Source: CADAWZ01 sp045114665 (lineage in GTDB: Bacteria; Vulcanimicrobiota; CADAWZ01). Taken from it: 41,881 bases of DNA. Numbering within the stretch: position 1 is the first letter of the stretch; every line of letters starts with the position of its first letter. The DNA is taken from the NCBI GenBank assembly GCA_045114665.1, contig JBGUKW010000034.1, forward strand, positions 1-41,881, given 5' to 3'. The position numbers and the translations under genes were made by a program. The notes below the pieces were generated by a model. That model did not search any database. It saw only the letters and a program-made list of their open reading frames with translations, and was not told the origin of the DNA. Below, one piece after another: positions 9,607 to 18,128 of this stretch.

Positions 9607-11145
9607 TTACCAATATTTCCAACCGCTGAGGTAATATTCAGAAATAGTCGGTTTATCGAGTGTAGATGGTTTTATATTTTCTCTCATTAAATCTTTGCCA
9701 AACACAAACGATGATCTAAAAACATCGTCTGTCAAATATTTTGTATCTACAGTTATTTTGAATTTGTTCACATCATAATTTATATTTGAAGCCATTACAA
9801 ATCCCCAATCGCCAAAAGAAGGCACATAGCCGTGATATGGGTATGTATGTTCAAAGCCTGCACTTTTCATCGTTTCATTTATACACCAAAAAGCCTCTGG
9901 TGAAAAGAAAGGACTTGATGCTTGGGTTACAATTATACCTGTTTTTGAAAGATGATTTTTGACATTTTGATAAAATTCTTTGCTATACAATCTTGCAAGT
10001 GCTGTGTTATTTGGATCTGGCAAATCTATTATTATTACATCAAAATATTCATTGCATTCTTCAATATATTTATACGCATCATCATTTACAATGTGAACTT
10101 TGGGATTTGATAAACTTCCCTCATTTAATTTGCTTATATGTTTATCATTTTTTGAAAGTTCTGTCATTGCAGGATCGAGGTCAACCAATGTTATTTTTTT
10201 GACATCTTTGTATTTTAATATCTCCCTTGCAGCAAGACCATCTCCACCGCCCAATATAATGACATTTTCTCTGTTGGCAACTATTGAAAGTGGAATATGT
10301 GTCAATAGTTCGTGATAACGAAATTCATCTATAGAAGAAAATTGGACATTTCCATCAATATACAGTCTGAGATCGTCTTTCCTTTTCGTCATCACGAGTT
10401 GTTGATATTGTGTCTTTTTGGAATAAAAAACTCTGTCATTATATATTGATTTTTCCCAAAATTTTACGACATTGGAAGAATATATAAACATACATATAAG
10501 CCCGAGACAGACGAGAGCAGATGAAATATATAATTTCGTTTTCTGTCGTTTTAGAAGTCTATCTTGAAACCAATATATATTTATTCCACCAACAATTAGA
10601 TTTAACATTCCAGTTGCAACAGATGTGTTGAACAATCCCAAAAATGGAACCATTATAAATGGGAAAACAAGTGTTGCAGCAAAAGAACCTAAATAGTCAA
10701 GTGATAATACATTTGATATGTTGTGTTTTAGGTCGTAATAGGTCTCCATTATTCGAGTTAGAATAGGAATTTCAAGACCTATCAATGTTCCTATTGCCAA
10801 TATTGTCAAACACATTATTGGATAATACAGTGTGTCTGACATATATGCAAAATACAATATTGGAACTGAAAGCCCACCTATTATGGCAAGTAGTATTTCA
10901 ACTCCTGCAAATATGGATATTAGATGTTTTGTTATGAATCTTGAAATAAGAGTTCCTATTCCCATTGAAGTCATAGAAAGACCAATAACAATGGAAAATT
11001 GTTTTATGCTATCACCTAAAAAATAAGATGATACTGCACCAATTAATAATTCATAAATTATAGTACAAAAGCCGACAATACAGACAGATATTAAAAGTAT
11101 GCCGGCTTCTTTAGCTGTTAGTTGTTCAGATTTATTTTCCACCAC
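9607..11145 (-). CDS. Membrane-embedded spermidine synthase-like aminopropyltransferase
   Basis: A 512-residue fusion. Residues about 15-220 hold roughly seven transmembrane helices and the C-terminal half is a spermidine synthase fold. The nucleotide-binding loop GGGDGLAAREIL (starting at residue 299), the acidic strand end TLVDLDP and the catalytic-region motif VIIIDLPDPNN are intact. Classical SpeE transfers aminopropyl from decarboxylated SAM to putrescine. In membrane-fused forms the acceptor is not established. Translation begins at one of two adjacent GTG codons (11145 or 11142) behind AAAGGA, and the start overlaps the previous gene by 14 bases, which points to translational coupling. 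Its place in a PspA/DUF4178 operon suggests an envelope role rather than bulk polyamine synthesis. Confidence 0.87.
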   Translation of the reverse strand: MVENKSEQLTAKEAGILLISVCIVGFCTIIYELLIGAVSSYFLGDSIKQFSIVIGLSMTSMGIGTLISRFITKHLISIFAGVEILLAIIGGLSVPILYFAYMSDTLYYPIMCLTILAIGTLIGLEIPILTRIMETYYDLKHNISNVLSLDYLGSFAATLVFPFIMVPFLGLFNTSVATGMLNLIVGGINIYWFQDRLLKRQKTKLYISSALVCLGLICMFIYSSNVVKFWEKSIYNDRVFYSKKTQYQQLVMTKRKDDLRLYIDGNVQFSSIDEFRYHELLTHIPLSIVANRENVIILGGGDGLAAREILKYKDVKKITLVDLDPAMTELSKNDKHISKLNEGSLSNPKVHIVNDDAYKYIEECNEYFDVIIIDLPDPNNTALARLYSKEFYQNVKNHLSKTGIIVTQASSPFFSPEAFWCINETMKSAGFEHTYPYHGYVPSFGDWGFVMASNINYDVNKFKITVDTKYLTDDVFRSSFVFGKDLMRENIKPSTLDKPTISEYYLSGWKYW

Positions 11146-11377
11146 TTATTCCTTTTTTAGAGAACCTTGAACCGCCAGTGCTTGTCTCTCTGTTACTTGC
11201 TGTTGAAGGTCTGTCATAATTTCCATAATAACCAAAATAATACATGTGGTAAGCTCTGTGGTTATGATAACCTTTATAACCAGGATATCCATAGCCATAA
11301 TCAGCTGTATTCCAACAAAATACAAATATACCAATTAGAAAGGCTATTAAAATTAAATATCCTATTGTATCTCTCAT
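11132..11377 (-). CDS. Gly/Tyr-rich small membrane protein
   Basis: An 81-residue protein with one N-terminal membrane helix at about 6-23, followed by a stretch very rich in Tyr, Gly and His (about residues 26-55) and a Ser/Gly/Lys tail. It has no known domain that I can name. The low-complexity part would lie outside the membrane if the helix is a signal anchor. A GGAGGAA ribosome binding site is well placed before the ATG. The reading frame overlaps the start of the spermidine synthase gene by 14 bases. Small proteins of this kind accompany PspA/SpeE clusters in other genomes as I recall, but I cannot match this one. Confidence 0.7.
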   Translation of the reverse strand: MRDTIGYLILIAFLIGIFVFCWNTADYGYGYPGYKGYHNHRAYHMYYFGYYGNYDRPSTASNRETSTGGSRFSKKGISGGK

Positions 11378-11434
11378 AAGTTCCTCCAGTCTTTTTTTCT
11401 TTTGTCTGTTTTCTCTTCTGGCTATTTGTTGTGG

Positions 11435-11551
11435 TAAATTAACTTGTTGTGCTAGTTTTTTTGCCTATTTAGTAGTTAAAAACTCAAAAATAAAACATAA
11501 AGTCTCTTATTGCAAATATTGATATTTTAACCAGCACAACGAGTTATATTA
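11435..11551. repeat. Inverted repeat between operon genes, with a third copy at 23666
   Basis: Bases 11435-11457 (taaattaacttgttgtgctag) and 11529-11551 are imperfect reverse complements of 23 bases. The second arm overlaps the stop codon of the gene ending at 11549. A near copy of the same motif lies at 23666-23688, so it belongs to a small dispersed family. In mRNA the arms could pair across about 70 bases, which might modulate the PspA operon at its one long internal gap. Confidence 0.5.
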
Positions 11552-12154
11552 ATCATCACTCATTTCTTCAAACATATTACATATACCTGAATTTACCCAA
11601 GTAGCATTAAAAATATAAAATACTAAAAGTGCAAGAATTAAGGCACCTATTCCTGCTTGGTTAAATCCAACATAACTTTTGACTTTGTTTTTGACTATTA
11701 TGTTTATAGAGTTATTTATGGAGTTGTCTGTTGTACCTTCTTTATTTAATTTAATTTTGTATTTGCCTTTGTCTTTAAATACCAAGTCAACAGACATATC
11801 TCTATTTGATTCACTCCAATATCCTTCATCATCTCTGCCGTCTTCAAACCACATGTCTTGTCCAAATTCATAAACAGTCTCATTATTTGAATCAAGGACT
11901 TCTCCAGTGATATAAGCATTTTGACCATTTATGTTTCCGCTGTAGTGTGCTTGTATTCTATAAACTTGTGCTTTGTCTTTTATTTCTATTGGAATTTCCA
12001 TTCCGTCTGTGAATTTACAGGTTCTTATTGGACTTCCAGAATTCATTAGGGCTATTGCTGTTATAAAATAAATGACAGAGAAAAAGGACAATATTAGACA
12101 GAGGTTATTTATAAAAAATACATTTTCTGTATCTTTGTATGGGTCTACTTTCAT
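11549..12154 (-). CDS. Two-TM protein with a beta-rich periplasmic domain, unknown function
   Basis: A 201-residue protein with a hydrophobic helix near the N-terminus (about 15-37) and another near the C-terminus (about 165-190). Between them lie about 120 residues rich in beta-forming stretches and acidic/aromatic motifs such as WFEDGRDDEGYWSES. The middle part is expected outside the cytoplasm. I recognise no family. It starts at an ATG behind GGAG and follows the DUF4178-like gene by 17 bases, so it is clearly in the same operon. After it comes a 171-base gap with an inverted repeat before the next gene. Confidence 0.7.
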   Translation of the reverse strand: MKVDPYKDTENVFFINNLCLILSFFSVIYFITAIALMNSGSPIRTCKFTDGMEIPIEIKDKAQVYRIQAHYSGNINGQNAYITGEVLDSNNETVYEFGQDMWFEDGRDDEGYWSESNRDMSVDLVFKDKGKYKIKLNKEGTTDNSINNSINIIVKNKVKSYVGFNQAGIGALILALLVFYIFNATWVNSGICNMFEEMSDD

Positions 12155-12171
12155 AACATTTTCTCCATTTT

Positions 12172-12801
12172 TTAGTTTTCAGAAGAGTTTTTATAAACAG
12201 TTATTTGTTGTGTTTTCATCTGCTGAGAACAGAATACTTGATATTCATTATTTCCCCATTTTTCAACACTTAGAGAGTATGTAATACCCATGTCTGTTGA
12301 TTTGAAATCCCAGTAATAGAGTTTTTCTGCATTTGCTTTTTCACATCTTTTATAAAAAACTGCACTATCTGAATCTTGATAGAAGAATTTTCTGCTTCCA
12401 TAAGTGACAGAACCAGATTCATCGTCATCAATTTTAGTCAATTTCTGTGGTGTCAATTCTGGTACAGCTTCTAAGCCAAGTTTTTCTAAAACTATACTTA
12501 CTATTATTTCATCATCATCTTCAACTTCAGCCCAAATTTTTTCACCTGTTCCTTTATCACATTCGAGTTCAAACCAACTGAAATCTCCTGCTTTATACAA
12601 GTGTTTATCCAATACTGTCAATTCAAGAGTTTCTGATTCTGGACCAAATCCAGTAACTTTGAAGACCCCACCTTTTTCAAGATTTAATACACTTAGTTCA
12701 TCTTTATTTCTTTTCGATCTTTTGGGAATTTGTGAGTTTCTAATAAATATTACAACAATTAGGCATATTGCCATTGCTAAAAAGAATATAATCCAGCACA
12801 T
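12172..12801 (-). CDS. DUF4178-like membrane-anchored protein
   Basis: A 209-residue protein with an N-terminal membrane helix (about 2-21) followed by a cytoplasmic or periplasmic beta-rich domain. The pattern of the second half, a Tyr/Trp-rich strand YYWDFKSTDMG followed by LSVEKWGNNEYQVF, resembles the DUF4178 family, which is known mainly from operons with PspA and spermidine synthase-like genes. Its biochemical activity is not known. It starts 16 bases after the PspA-like gene, with AAGGAG before the ATG. The family call rests on pattern and context and would need a profile search. Confidence 0.65.
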   Translation of the reverse strand: MCWIIFFLAMAICLIVVIFIRNSQIPKRSKRNKDELSVLNLEKGGVFKVTGFGPESETLELTVLDKHLYKAGDFSWFELECDKGTGEKIWAEVEDDDEIIVSIVLEKLGLEAVPELTPQKLTKIDDDESGSVTYGSRKFFYQDSDSAVFYKRCEKANAEKLYYWDFKSTDMGITYSLSVEKWGNNEYQVFCSQQMKTQQITVYKNSSEN

Positions 12802-12816
12802 TTTTTTTCTCCTTTT

Positions 12817-13575
12817 TTAATTTTTTATATAATTTTGACTTTGTGGTATTGTTTCTTCTGTTGTACTTGCCCCTGAAGATAGTTGTTTTTTCATCATTTC
12901 AAGTTCAGAATTGATATTTGGATCATATAATAGGGAAGATGATGTATCTTCTTCGGCAAGTGGATCATCTAATCCAAGCATGTCATTATATGCTTCATTT
13001 GAAGCAGAAATTGCACTCTCATCTCTTGTAATTTCACTTTTTAGCTGTCTCAGCTTATTTCCTGTTGAGCCTCTTGATATGTCATTTAAACCATCTTGTA
13101 TTTCTTTAGTCGAATCAACAACTTGTTTTCTTGCTTTTAAATTTGCTATTGCTGATTCCTGAGATGAAATTTGATGTTTTATTGAGGAAATTGTTTCTTC
13201 TGCTTTTAATGCCTGTAGTTCATAATTTTTTATGAGTGAAGCAAAATGATTAGCTTCTTTTTGTGCTATACTTTTTTCTTTTAGAACTTTTGCTGCTTCT
13301 ATATCGGCTTGCTCTTGGGAAATTTTGCCATTTTGAGCTGATTTTAGTATTGACTCAGCTCTTTTGGTGAGATCTTTTATTTCTTGTTGTTTCTTTTCAA
13401 GTTCTCTTTTTGTGCTTATAGTCAAGGCTTTCATATTGCCTAAACTTTCATTTGATTTAGATTGTAGTTCTTTGAGTTCTTTGATTTTGTTTTCAGCTGT
13501 TTTTATAGGACTTCTAAAAAGATTTAAAAAAGCTTCCCAAAGTCCTTTTAATGCTTTTATTAAATTTTTAAACAT
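12817..13575 (-). CDS. PspA/IM30-like coiled-coil protein
   Basis: A 252-residue almost fully helical protein. An amphipathic N-terminal segment (about residues 1-24, alternating Leu/Phe/Ile with Lys) is followed by a long coiled coil from about 25 to 165 and then a Ser/Glu-rich tail. That is the build of PspA/Vipp1 proteins, which assemble on the inner membrane and counter envelope damage. Overall identity to classical PspA seems low, and the order of charged heptads suggests the remoter PspA-like group found with DUF4178. It is the first gene of the minus-strand operon. A TGAGGT site precedes the ATG, and a 100-base divergent region separates it from the GGDEF-type gene. Confidence 0.75.
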   Translation of the reverse strand: MFKNLIKALKGLWEAFLNLFRSPIKTAENKIKELKELQSKSNESLGNMKALTISTKRELEKKQQEIKDLTKRAESILKSAQNGKISQEQADIEAAKVLKEKSIAQKEANHFASLIKNYELQALKAEETISSIKHQISSQESAIANLKARKQVVDSTKEIQDGLNDISRGSTGNKLRQLKSEITRDESAISASNEAYNDMLGLDDPLAEEDTSSSLLYDPNINSELEMMKKQLSSGASTTEETIPQSQNYIKN

Positions 13576-13675
13576 AATACCTCATTTTAAAAAATATTAT
13601 TTTAATATAATATACTACAAAAATTAATATTATCTTTTTTTATATTCTCATTTTACAAAGGATATTTTTTTTTCT
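13576..13675. promoter_or_regulatory. Divergent intergenic region between the PspA operon and the GGDEF-type gene
   Basis: One hundred bases separate two divergent starts, so promoters for both must lie here. On the minus strand TTGTAA and GATAAT with 18-base spacing is the best pair for the PspA operon. On the plus strand a TATAAT-like stretch near 13604 is possible but its -35 is poor. The whole segment is nearly pure A/T, so the motif matches are weak evidence. Confidence 0.4.
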
Positions 13676-15634
13676 ATGGAGAAAATTTTTTTGTTATTAT
13701 CTTTTTTTTTGCTGGGGTTTTATATGAATAATACAGAAGAATTTGTAAAATCCGAAAAACTTAGAACTTTCCTTATGGGATTTAGATTTATTACCCTTTT
13801 ATTTCCAATAGTTTTTAATTGGCTTATGTTGGATAGAGAGGGTGGATTTACTTCAATTGTACCTAATATTAATGGTAATATGAAAATTGCTATTATATTT
13901 CTTTTATTTGTTTATCATATAGTAGCATGTATTTGGATGATAAATTTTTATACTGATAAAAATAAAATAAAGTTTCTTATTATTTCAGATGTTGTGTTAG
14001 GAATGACTGCAATTGTCCTTTTGGGAACTCCTTATTTTTTTGTTGGAATAGCTTTGCCTGCTCTTGAATCAAAATGTTTTTTTGAAAATATTGGGGCTAA
14101 TAGTATATTGGGGCTTTGTGGAATTATATTTTTAGTCATTCTTTTAGGAGAATTGGGTAAAATAAATAACATAAATGTTGGTATTGATGAAACCCCAAAA
14201 AGTTTTACGGTTAAAGATATAACACTTAATATTTGGGGAACTGCACAATTTTTTTTGGTTTTTGTTGTTCCTATTATTTGGGCTTATGATGTAGCAGTAA
14301 AAATTGAAAATGAAAAAAATCAAATTATTTTGAAAGCACAAGATGCTAAAAAAATGATAATTGAAGATACTGCTAAAGATAAAATGACAATGCAACAACT
14401 TATGAATGCTTTGAGTGAAAAAGAAAATGCAATTGAAGAATATCAAAATCAAATATTTAAATTAAAAGAAGAAGCTGATCAAAATTATAGAAAATACAAT
14501 GAACAGAAAAATCAATTTGCCACACAAAATGAAAGTTTTAGAGCAAAAGAAAATGAACTTACTACAAGTTTTGACAATAAATTGAAAAAAGTACAACAAG
14601 ATAATGCTGAGCTTGCACTGAATTTGAAAAAAGCTGAAAATTTAATAAGTGTCACTGTTGATTTGAATAAAAGTCTTAATCTACAGGAAGCCTATGTCTC
14701 TGTTGTTGAACATTTGATTAAATTAGTTCCTGTACAAACTTGTATTTTATTTATGCTTGATACTGTTGACAAGAGAACTGAAATTTTTGCTGAGATGGTA
14801 TATAGTCCTTATTCCGAATATTTTAAGAATTTTAGTGTAAAAATTGGATATGGGATAGTTGGTATTTCAGCTGAAATGCAGAGAATTTTTAGAATAGATA
14901 ATTTAACTATTGATATTGATGGAAAAGAATATAGAGGACTTTTGGACGATGAGAGAAGTGCTTTGATTGTTCCTATTTCTTATGAAGAGGAGCTTTTAGG
15001 AATTTTCTATCTTGGAAAAGAAGAGGCATCTGCTTTTGATGAAGAAACTACAGAACTTGTAAAATCTTATGCAGATATTTCTGCTGTTACACTTCAAAAT
15101 GCACAGCTTTTCCAAAAAACTATATCTGGTGGTATGTTTGACGATTTGACAGGATTTTATAATGCCGTTTATTTCAATGAAAGATTTGGAGAAGAAATCA
15201 ACAGAAGTAAGAGATATAGAATTGAACTTGGAATTGTGCTTGTTGAGATCGATAACTTCGTACCATTGACAGATGAATTTGGCTCTAATTGGTCTGAAGA
15301 TGTTTTGAAAGAAGTTTCTGAGGTAATAAGAGAACAAGTCAGAGATACTGATATAACTGCTAGAATTCAAGCAGGTCAGTTTGTTATAATTTTATTACAG
15401 AGTGATAGAAGAAATTCTTATATAATTGCAGAGAAAATAAGAGCTTCATTTGAAAAGAAAAATATGACGAGAATGCGTCGTTCAAGAGCTTCAACGACAA
15501 TTTCTGTTGGTGTTTCTATGTTTCCACAAGATGCACAAGACAAAACATCACTTATTTCATCTGTTGAAGATGCTTTAAATATATCCAAGACACATGGTGG
15601 AAATAAGACATTTGTTACAGGTATGAGAGTATAA
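13676..15634 (+). CDS. 6TM-coiled coil-GAF protein with a degenerate GGDEF domain
   Basis: A 652-residue membrane signalling protein. Six hydrophobic helices occupy about residues 4-207, a coiled coil about 208-318, a GAF domain about 325-475 and a GGDEF fold about 485-652. The signature is lost: where GGDEF should stand the protein reads QAGQF (565-569). The start of the metal region VEIDNF is kept, as is the C-terminal ISVGVSMFPQDA. Diguanylate cyclase activity is therefore unlikely. The domain may bind nucleotide or serve as a dimerisation and scaffold part. The ATG at 13676 lies unusually far (about 14 bases) from AAAGGA. It is divergent from the PspA operon, which could mean a shared stress response, but only position supports that. 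Confidence 0.82.
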   Translation: MEKIFLLLSFFLLGFYMNNTEEFVKSEKLRTFLMGFRFITLLFPIVFNWLMLDREGGFTSIVPNINGNMKIAIIFLLFVYHIVACIWMINFYTDKNKIKFLIISDVVLGMTAIVLLGTPYFFVGIALPALESKCFFENIGANSILGLCGIIFLVILLGELGKINNINVGIDETPKSFTVKDITLNIWGTAQFFLVFVVPIIWAYDVAVKIENEKNQIILKAQDAKKMIIEDTAKDKMTMQQLMNALSEKENAIEEYQNQIFKLKEEADQNYRKYNEQKNQFATQNESFRAKENELTTSFDNKLKKVQQDNAELALNLKKAENLISVTVDLNKSLNLQEAYVSVVEHLIKLVPVQTCILFMLDTVDKRTEIFAEMVYSPYSEYFKNFSVKIGYGIVGISAEMQRIFRIDNLTIDIDGKEYRGLLDDERSALIVPISYEEELLGIFYLGKEEASAFDEETTELVKSYADISAVTLQNAQLFQKTISGGMFDDLTGFYNAVYFNERFGEEINRSKRYRIELGIVLVEIDNFVPLTDEFGSNWSEDVLKEVSEVIREQVRDTDITARIQAGQFVIILLQSDRRNSYIIAEKIRASFEKKNMTRMRRSRASTTISVGVSMFPQDAQDKTSLISSVEDALNISKTHGGNKTFVTGMRV

Positions 15635-15650
15635 TAGTATTTTTAGGATT

Positions 15651-15689
15651 TTAAAAAAGTGTGAAACTTGATATTTCACACTTTTTTTA
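15651..15689 (+). terminator. Intrinsic terminator after the GGDEF-type gene
   Basis: The arms aaaaaagtgtgaaa and tttcacactttttt form a near-perfect 14-bp stem with a loop of about 7 bases, followed by T residues. It starts 17 bases after the stop codon. Confidence 0.9.
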
Positions 15690-15710
15690 TAGAATAGAGA
15701 GTGAGAGAAA

Positions 15711-16157
15711 ATGATTTGTCCTCAATGTGGATTTGAATTGAAATTTTATGAAGATAAATGTCCTTTATGTGAACATAAATTAGAACAAAAAGATTATGAC
15801 GAAAATAATAAACAAGTTAAAGCTGAATCTAAGGTAACATTATTAGACAATATAAAGGATATTATATTTGGAAAAGATGAAATTTCAATTTATAGAAAAA
15901 TATATTTTTTCTTATTTCTTCTTATTTTTATTATTGCAATATTATTTCTTATTGGAGCATTTGTTCCATCAATAGGGCATTTTATGGATTGTTTTTTTGA
16001 ATTATCTGGTAAATTATATGATTTTTTTTGGTCGTTATTTGGATTAAAACCACCTCAACAACCTATTAGACCTCATAATAAGGGTGATATAAGAATGGTT
16101 TTTACAGTTATTATTATCGGTTTAACTCTTAGATATTTAAGAGATAAATGCAAGTAA
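15711..16157 (+). CDS. Zinc-ribbon membrane protein
   Basis: A 148-residue protein with an N-terminal zinc ribbon (C3-x2-C6 and C17-x2-C20), a charged linker, a membrane helix at about 63-85 and a second hydrophobic stretch at about 128-142. The zinc ribbon would sit in the cytoplasm. I recognise no specific family. Ribbon-plus-TM proteins are common and mostly uncharacterised. A purine-rich gagagtgagaga precedes the ATG. The M23 peptidase gene follows by 16 bases, so they likely form a two-gene operon. Confidence 0.72.
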   Translation: MICPQCGFELKFYEDKCPLCEHKLEQKDYDENNKQVKAESKVTLLDNIKDIIFGKDEISIYRKIYFFLFLLIFIIAILFLIGAFVPSIGHFMDCFFELSGKLYDFFWSLFGLKPPQQPIRPHNKGDIRMVFTVIIIGLTLRYLRDKCK

Positions 16158-16173
16158 AATTAGGAGAGAGAAT

Positions 16174-17049
16174 ATGGCACGATATTTAAAATTTGTTTTT
16201 GTCTTATTGATTTCTTTTGTATTTTTGTTTGGAAATTCGAATGGAAATTCGAAATATTCACTTGTTTTAAAAGGTGAATTTACTCAGGGAAGTATTCTAT
16301 TTGCTGAAGTAAATGGAGTTTCACAAGAAGCAAAAGGAACTGTTACTTTTAACAATAATGAATATGATTTTGAAAACGATAAAAATACATTATTTACAAG
16401 TATTCCTGTTGGTCTTCCAACAAAACCTGGAGACTATAAAGTAGATGTTAATATAGAAGAAAATGGAAATAAATATTCGTTTTCAAGAACAATAAGTATT
16501 AAATCAAAATCCTATGGAACTCAACAACTTTGGATGTCAGAAGATCAACTTGCAAAATATGATAATCCACAGGCGGACAGAGATAATGACGCTATTTTAG
16601 AGGCATTGAAATCAGATGTTGAAGATATTGAATGGGAAAGTCAATTTATAAAGCCTGTTCAAGGTAGAACTTCTACAGGATATGGTCTTAGAAGATATTA
16701 TAATGATGATCCTGAGCCTGAATTTCATAAGGGAATCGATATAGCTTCTTGGAATGGTTATAATGTAGTTGCACCGCAAAATGCAATTGTTGTTATGGCA
16801 AAAGAGAATTTAATTCTTCATGGAACAGTCATTGTTTTAGACCACGGCAGAGGAGTTGGAAGTTTATATCTTCATTTGGGTTCTATTTCTGTTAAAGAGG
16901 GACAGTATGTAAAGCAGGGACAGGTAATTGGCACTATTGGCTCATCAGGTGCATCAACTGGACCACATCTTCACTGGGCAACATATAGTCACGGAGTACC
17001 TGTAAATCCTTGGCAATTATTTGCAGTTCCTTCATCTTGGATAAAATAA
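16174..17049 (+). CDS. M23 (LytM-type) metallopeptidase, exported
   Basis: A 291-residue protein with a Sec signal peptide in the first about 25 residues, a beta-rich middle domain (about 27-115) and a C-terminal M23 domain. The zinc ligands are complete: H185 and D189 in FHKGIDIA, and H265-x-H267 in GPHLHW, with YLHLGS as the further active-site strand. M23 enzymes cut peptide cross-links in peptidoglycan in the periplasm. All catalytic residues are present, so it is probably active rather than a NlpD/EnvC-type activator. A GGAGAG site precedes the ATG. It shares a transcript with the zinc-ribbon gene. Confidence 0.9.
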   Translation: MARYLKFVFVLLISFVFLFGNSNGNSKYSLVLKGEFTQGSILFAEVNGVSQEAKGTVTFNNNEYDFENDKNTLFTSIPVGLPTKPGDYKVDVNIEENGNKYSFSRTISIKSKSYGTQQLWMSEDQLAKYDNPQADRDNDAILEALKSDVEDIEWESQFIKPVQGRTSTGYGLRRYYNDDPEPEFHKGIDIASWNGYNVVAPQNAIVVMAKENLILHGTVIVLDHGRGVGSLYLHLGSISVKEGQYVKQGQVIGTIGSSGASTGPHLHWATYSHGVPVNPWQLFAVPSSWIK

Positions 17050-17058
17050 TAAAGTGGG

Positions 17059-17979
17059 ATGGGGGAAAAAGTGAAAGAACTTATAGATTTTAAATCTTCT
17101 ATTGTTAAAAATATGCTTTCTGATTTGTTAAAAGATAAGACAACGAAAAAAAATATTATTTTTGCAACAAGTGATTATGATGATGAAAATTTGGGAATAA
17201 ATGAGAAATCAGAAGTAACTGTTGATATTCTTTCTCGTTCAGATTTTTCTCCTATTCAGCCAAGAGTTAGTAAAAGTCTTGAAGAGCAGACAGATAGAAC
17301 TAGGAAAAAAGCAGAAGTTTTTACTCCTTCGTGGATTTGTAACAAGATGAACAATCAATTTGATATTGAGTGGTTCGGTCGTGAGAGAGTTTTTAACAAA
17401 GAGGAAAATCAGAATTGGGAAGTAACATCTGAGCCTGTTTATTTTGAAGCTCCTAATGATTGGCAAAAATATATAAAAACAACTTGTTTAGAAATTGCTT
17501 GTGGCGAAGCTCCGTTTATTGTGTCGAGGTATGATGTTTCAAGTGGGGAGAAGATTCCTATTAATAGGCGAATAGGGATTTTGGATAGGAAACTTAGAGT
17601 TGTCAGTGAAAATACCGATAATGAGGTTGATTGGCTAAAGTGGGCTTTTTCTTCTTATAAAGCTGTTTATGGATACGAACTTCAAGGCGATAACCTACTT
17701 ATTGCTCGAATAAACCTACTTTTGACATTTGTTGAATATATGAAAGACAAATGGAATCGTGATCCAAAAAATGAAGAATTGAGAGAAATTGTGGATATTA
17801 TTACTTGGAATTTTTGGCAGATGGACGGAATAACTGAGACGATTCCTTTTAAAAAGCCTTGTGAAAATCAAGGTCAGTTGCTATTATTTGGAGTAGAAAA
17901 AAAAGATGATGAAGTAGATTGTGTGATATTTGATTGGGAAAATAACAAAGAGATAAAATATAGGGATTTGAAGAAGTAA
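17059..17979 (+). CDS. N6-adenine methyltransferase-like protein lacking the NPPY motif
   Basis: A 306-residue protein resembling the family annotated restriction endonuclease subunit M. It carries an FTP motif (motif X: AEVFTPSWICNKM, 85-97) and a SAM-binding motif I-like loop LEIACGEAPF (144-153), followed by YGYELQGDNLLIAR. No NPPY/DPPY catalytic motif IV follows, so it cannot methylate adenine alone unless a partner supplies it. The only such motif nearby is in the gene at 19122. The start may be the ATG at 17059 or the GTG at 17071, which has a better-placed G run. It begins 9 bases after the M23 gene on the same strand but is probably not functionally linked to it. A long hairpin terminator follows. 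Confidence 0.72.
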   Translation: MGEKVKELIDFKSSIVKNMLSDLLKDKTTKKNIIFATSDYDDENLGINEKSEVTVDILSRSDFSPIQPRVSKSLEEQTDRTRKKAEVFTPSWICNKMNNQFDIEWFGRERVFNKEENQNWEVTSEPVYFEAPNDWQKYIKTTCLEIACGEAPFIVSRYDVSSGEKIPINRRIGILDRKLRVVSENTDNEVDWLKWAFSSYKAVYGYELQGDNLLIARINLLLTFVEYMKDKWNRDPKNEELREIVDIITWNFWQMDGITETIPFKKPCENQGQLLLFGVEKKDDEVDCVIFDWENNKEIKYRDLKK

Positions 17980-17983
17980 ACCG

Positions 17984-18060
17984 AAGGGGCTGTGAAAAAA
18001 GTAAATAGAATAGATGTCATTAATTATATAAAAAAATACTTTTTCACAGTCCCTTTTTTA
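17984..18060 (+). terminator. Long hairpin terminator
   Basis: The arms 17987-18003 (gggctgtgaaaaaagta) and 18037-18053 are reverse complements apart from small bulges, with a 33-base loop and a run of T after the second arm. The left arm recurs just after the stop codon at 23479 (ggctgtgaaaaaattaaata), so it is part of the repeat set of this region. Confidence 0.8.
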
Positions 18061-18089
18061 TTGTAATTTAGCACATATTGTGGTAAAAT
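18061..18089 (+). promoter_or_regulatory. Possible sigma-70-type promoter for the small Rpn-like gene
   Basis: TTGTAA at 18061-18066 and TAAAAT at 18084-18089 are spaced by 17 bases, 40 bases before the ATG at 18129. In such A/T-rich DNA this is suggestive only. Confidence 0.4.
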
Positions 18090-18128
18090 AAATATTAGAG
18101 AGCAATAAATAAAAATGGGTTATGGGGT

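Noticed and set aside
8634..9629. Open frames on the plus strand opposite the BspA-type gene
   Set aside because: They mirror the codon pattern of the leucine-rich repeats on the other strand, have no ribosome binding site and match nothing.
13676..15634. Active diguanylate cyclase
   Set aside because: The GGDEF signature reads QAGQF, so synthesis of c-di-GMP is unlikely although the fold is recognisable.
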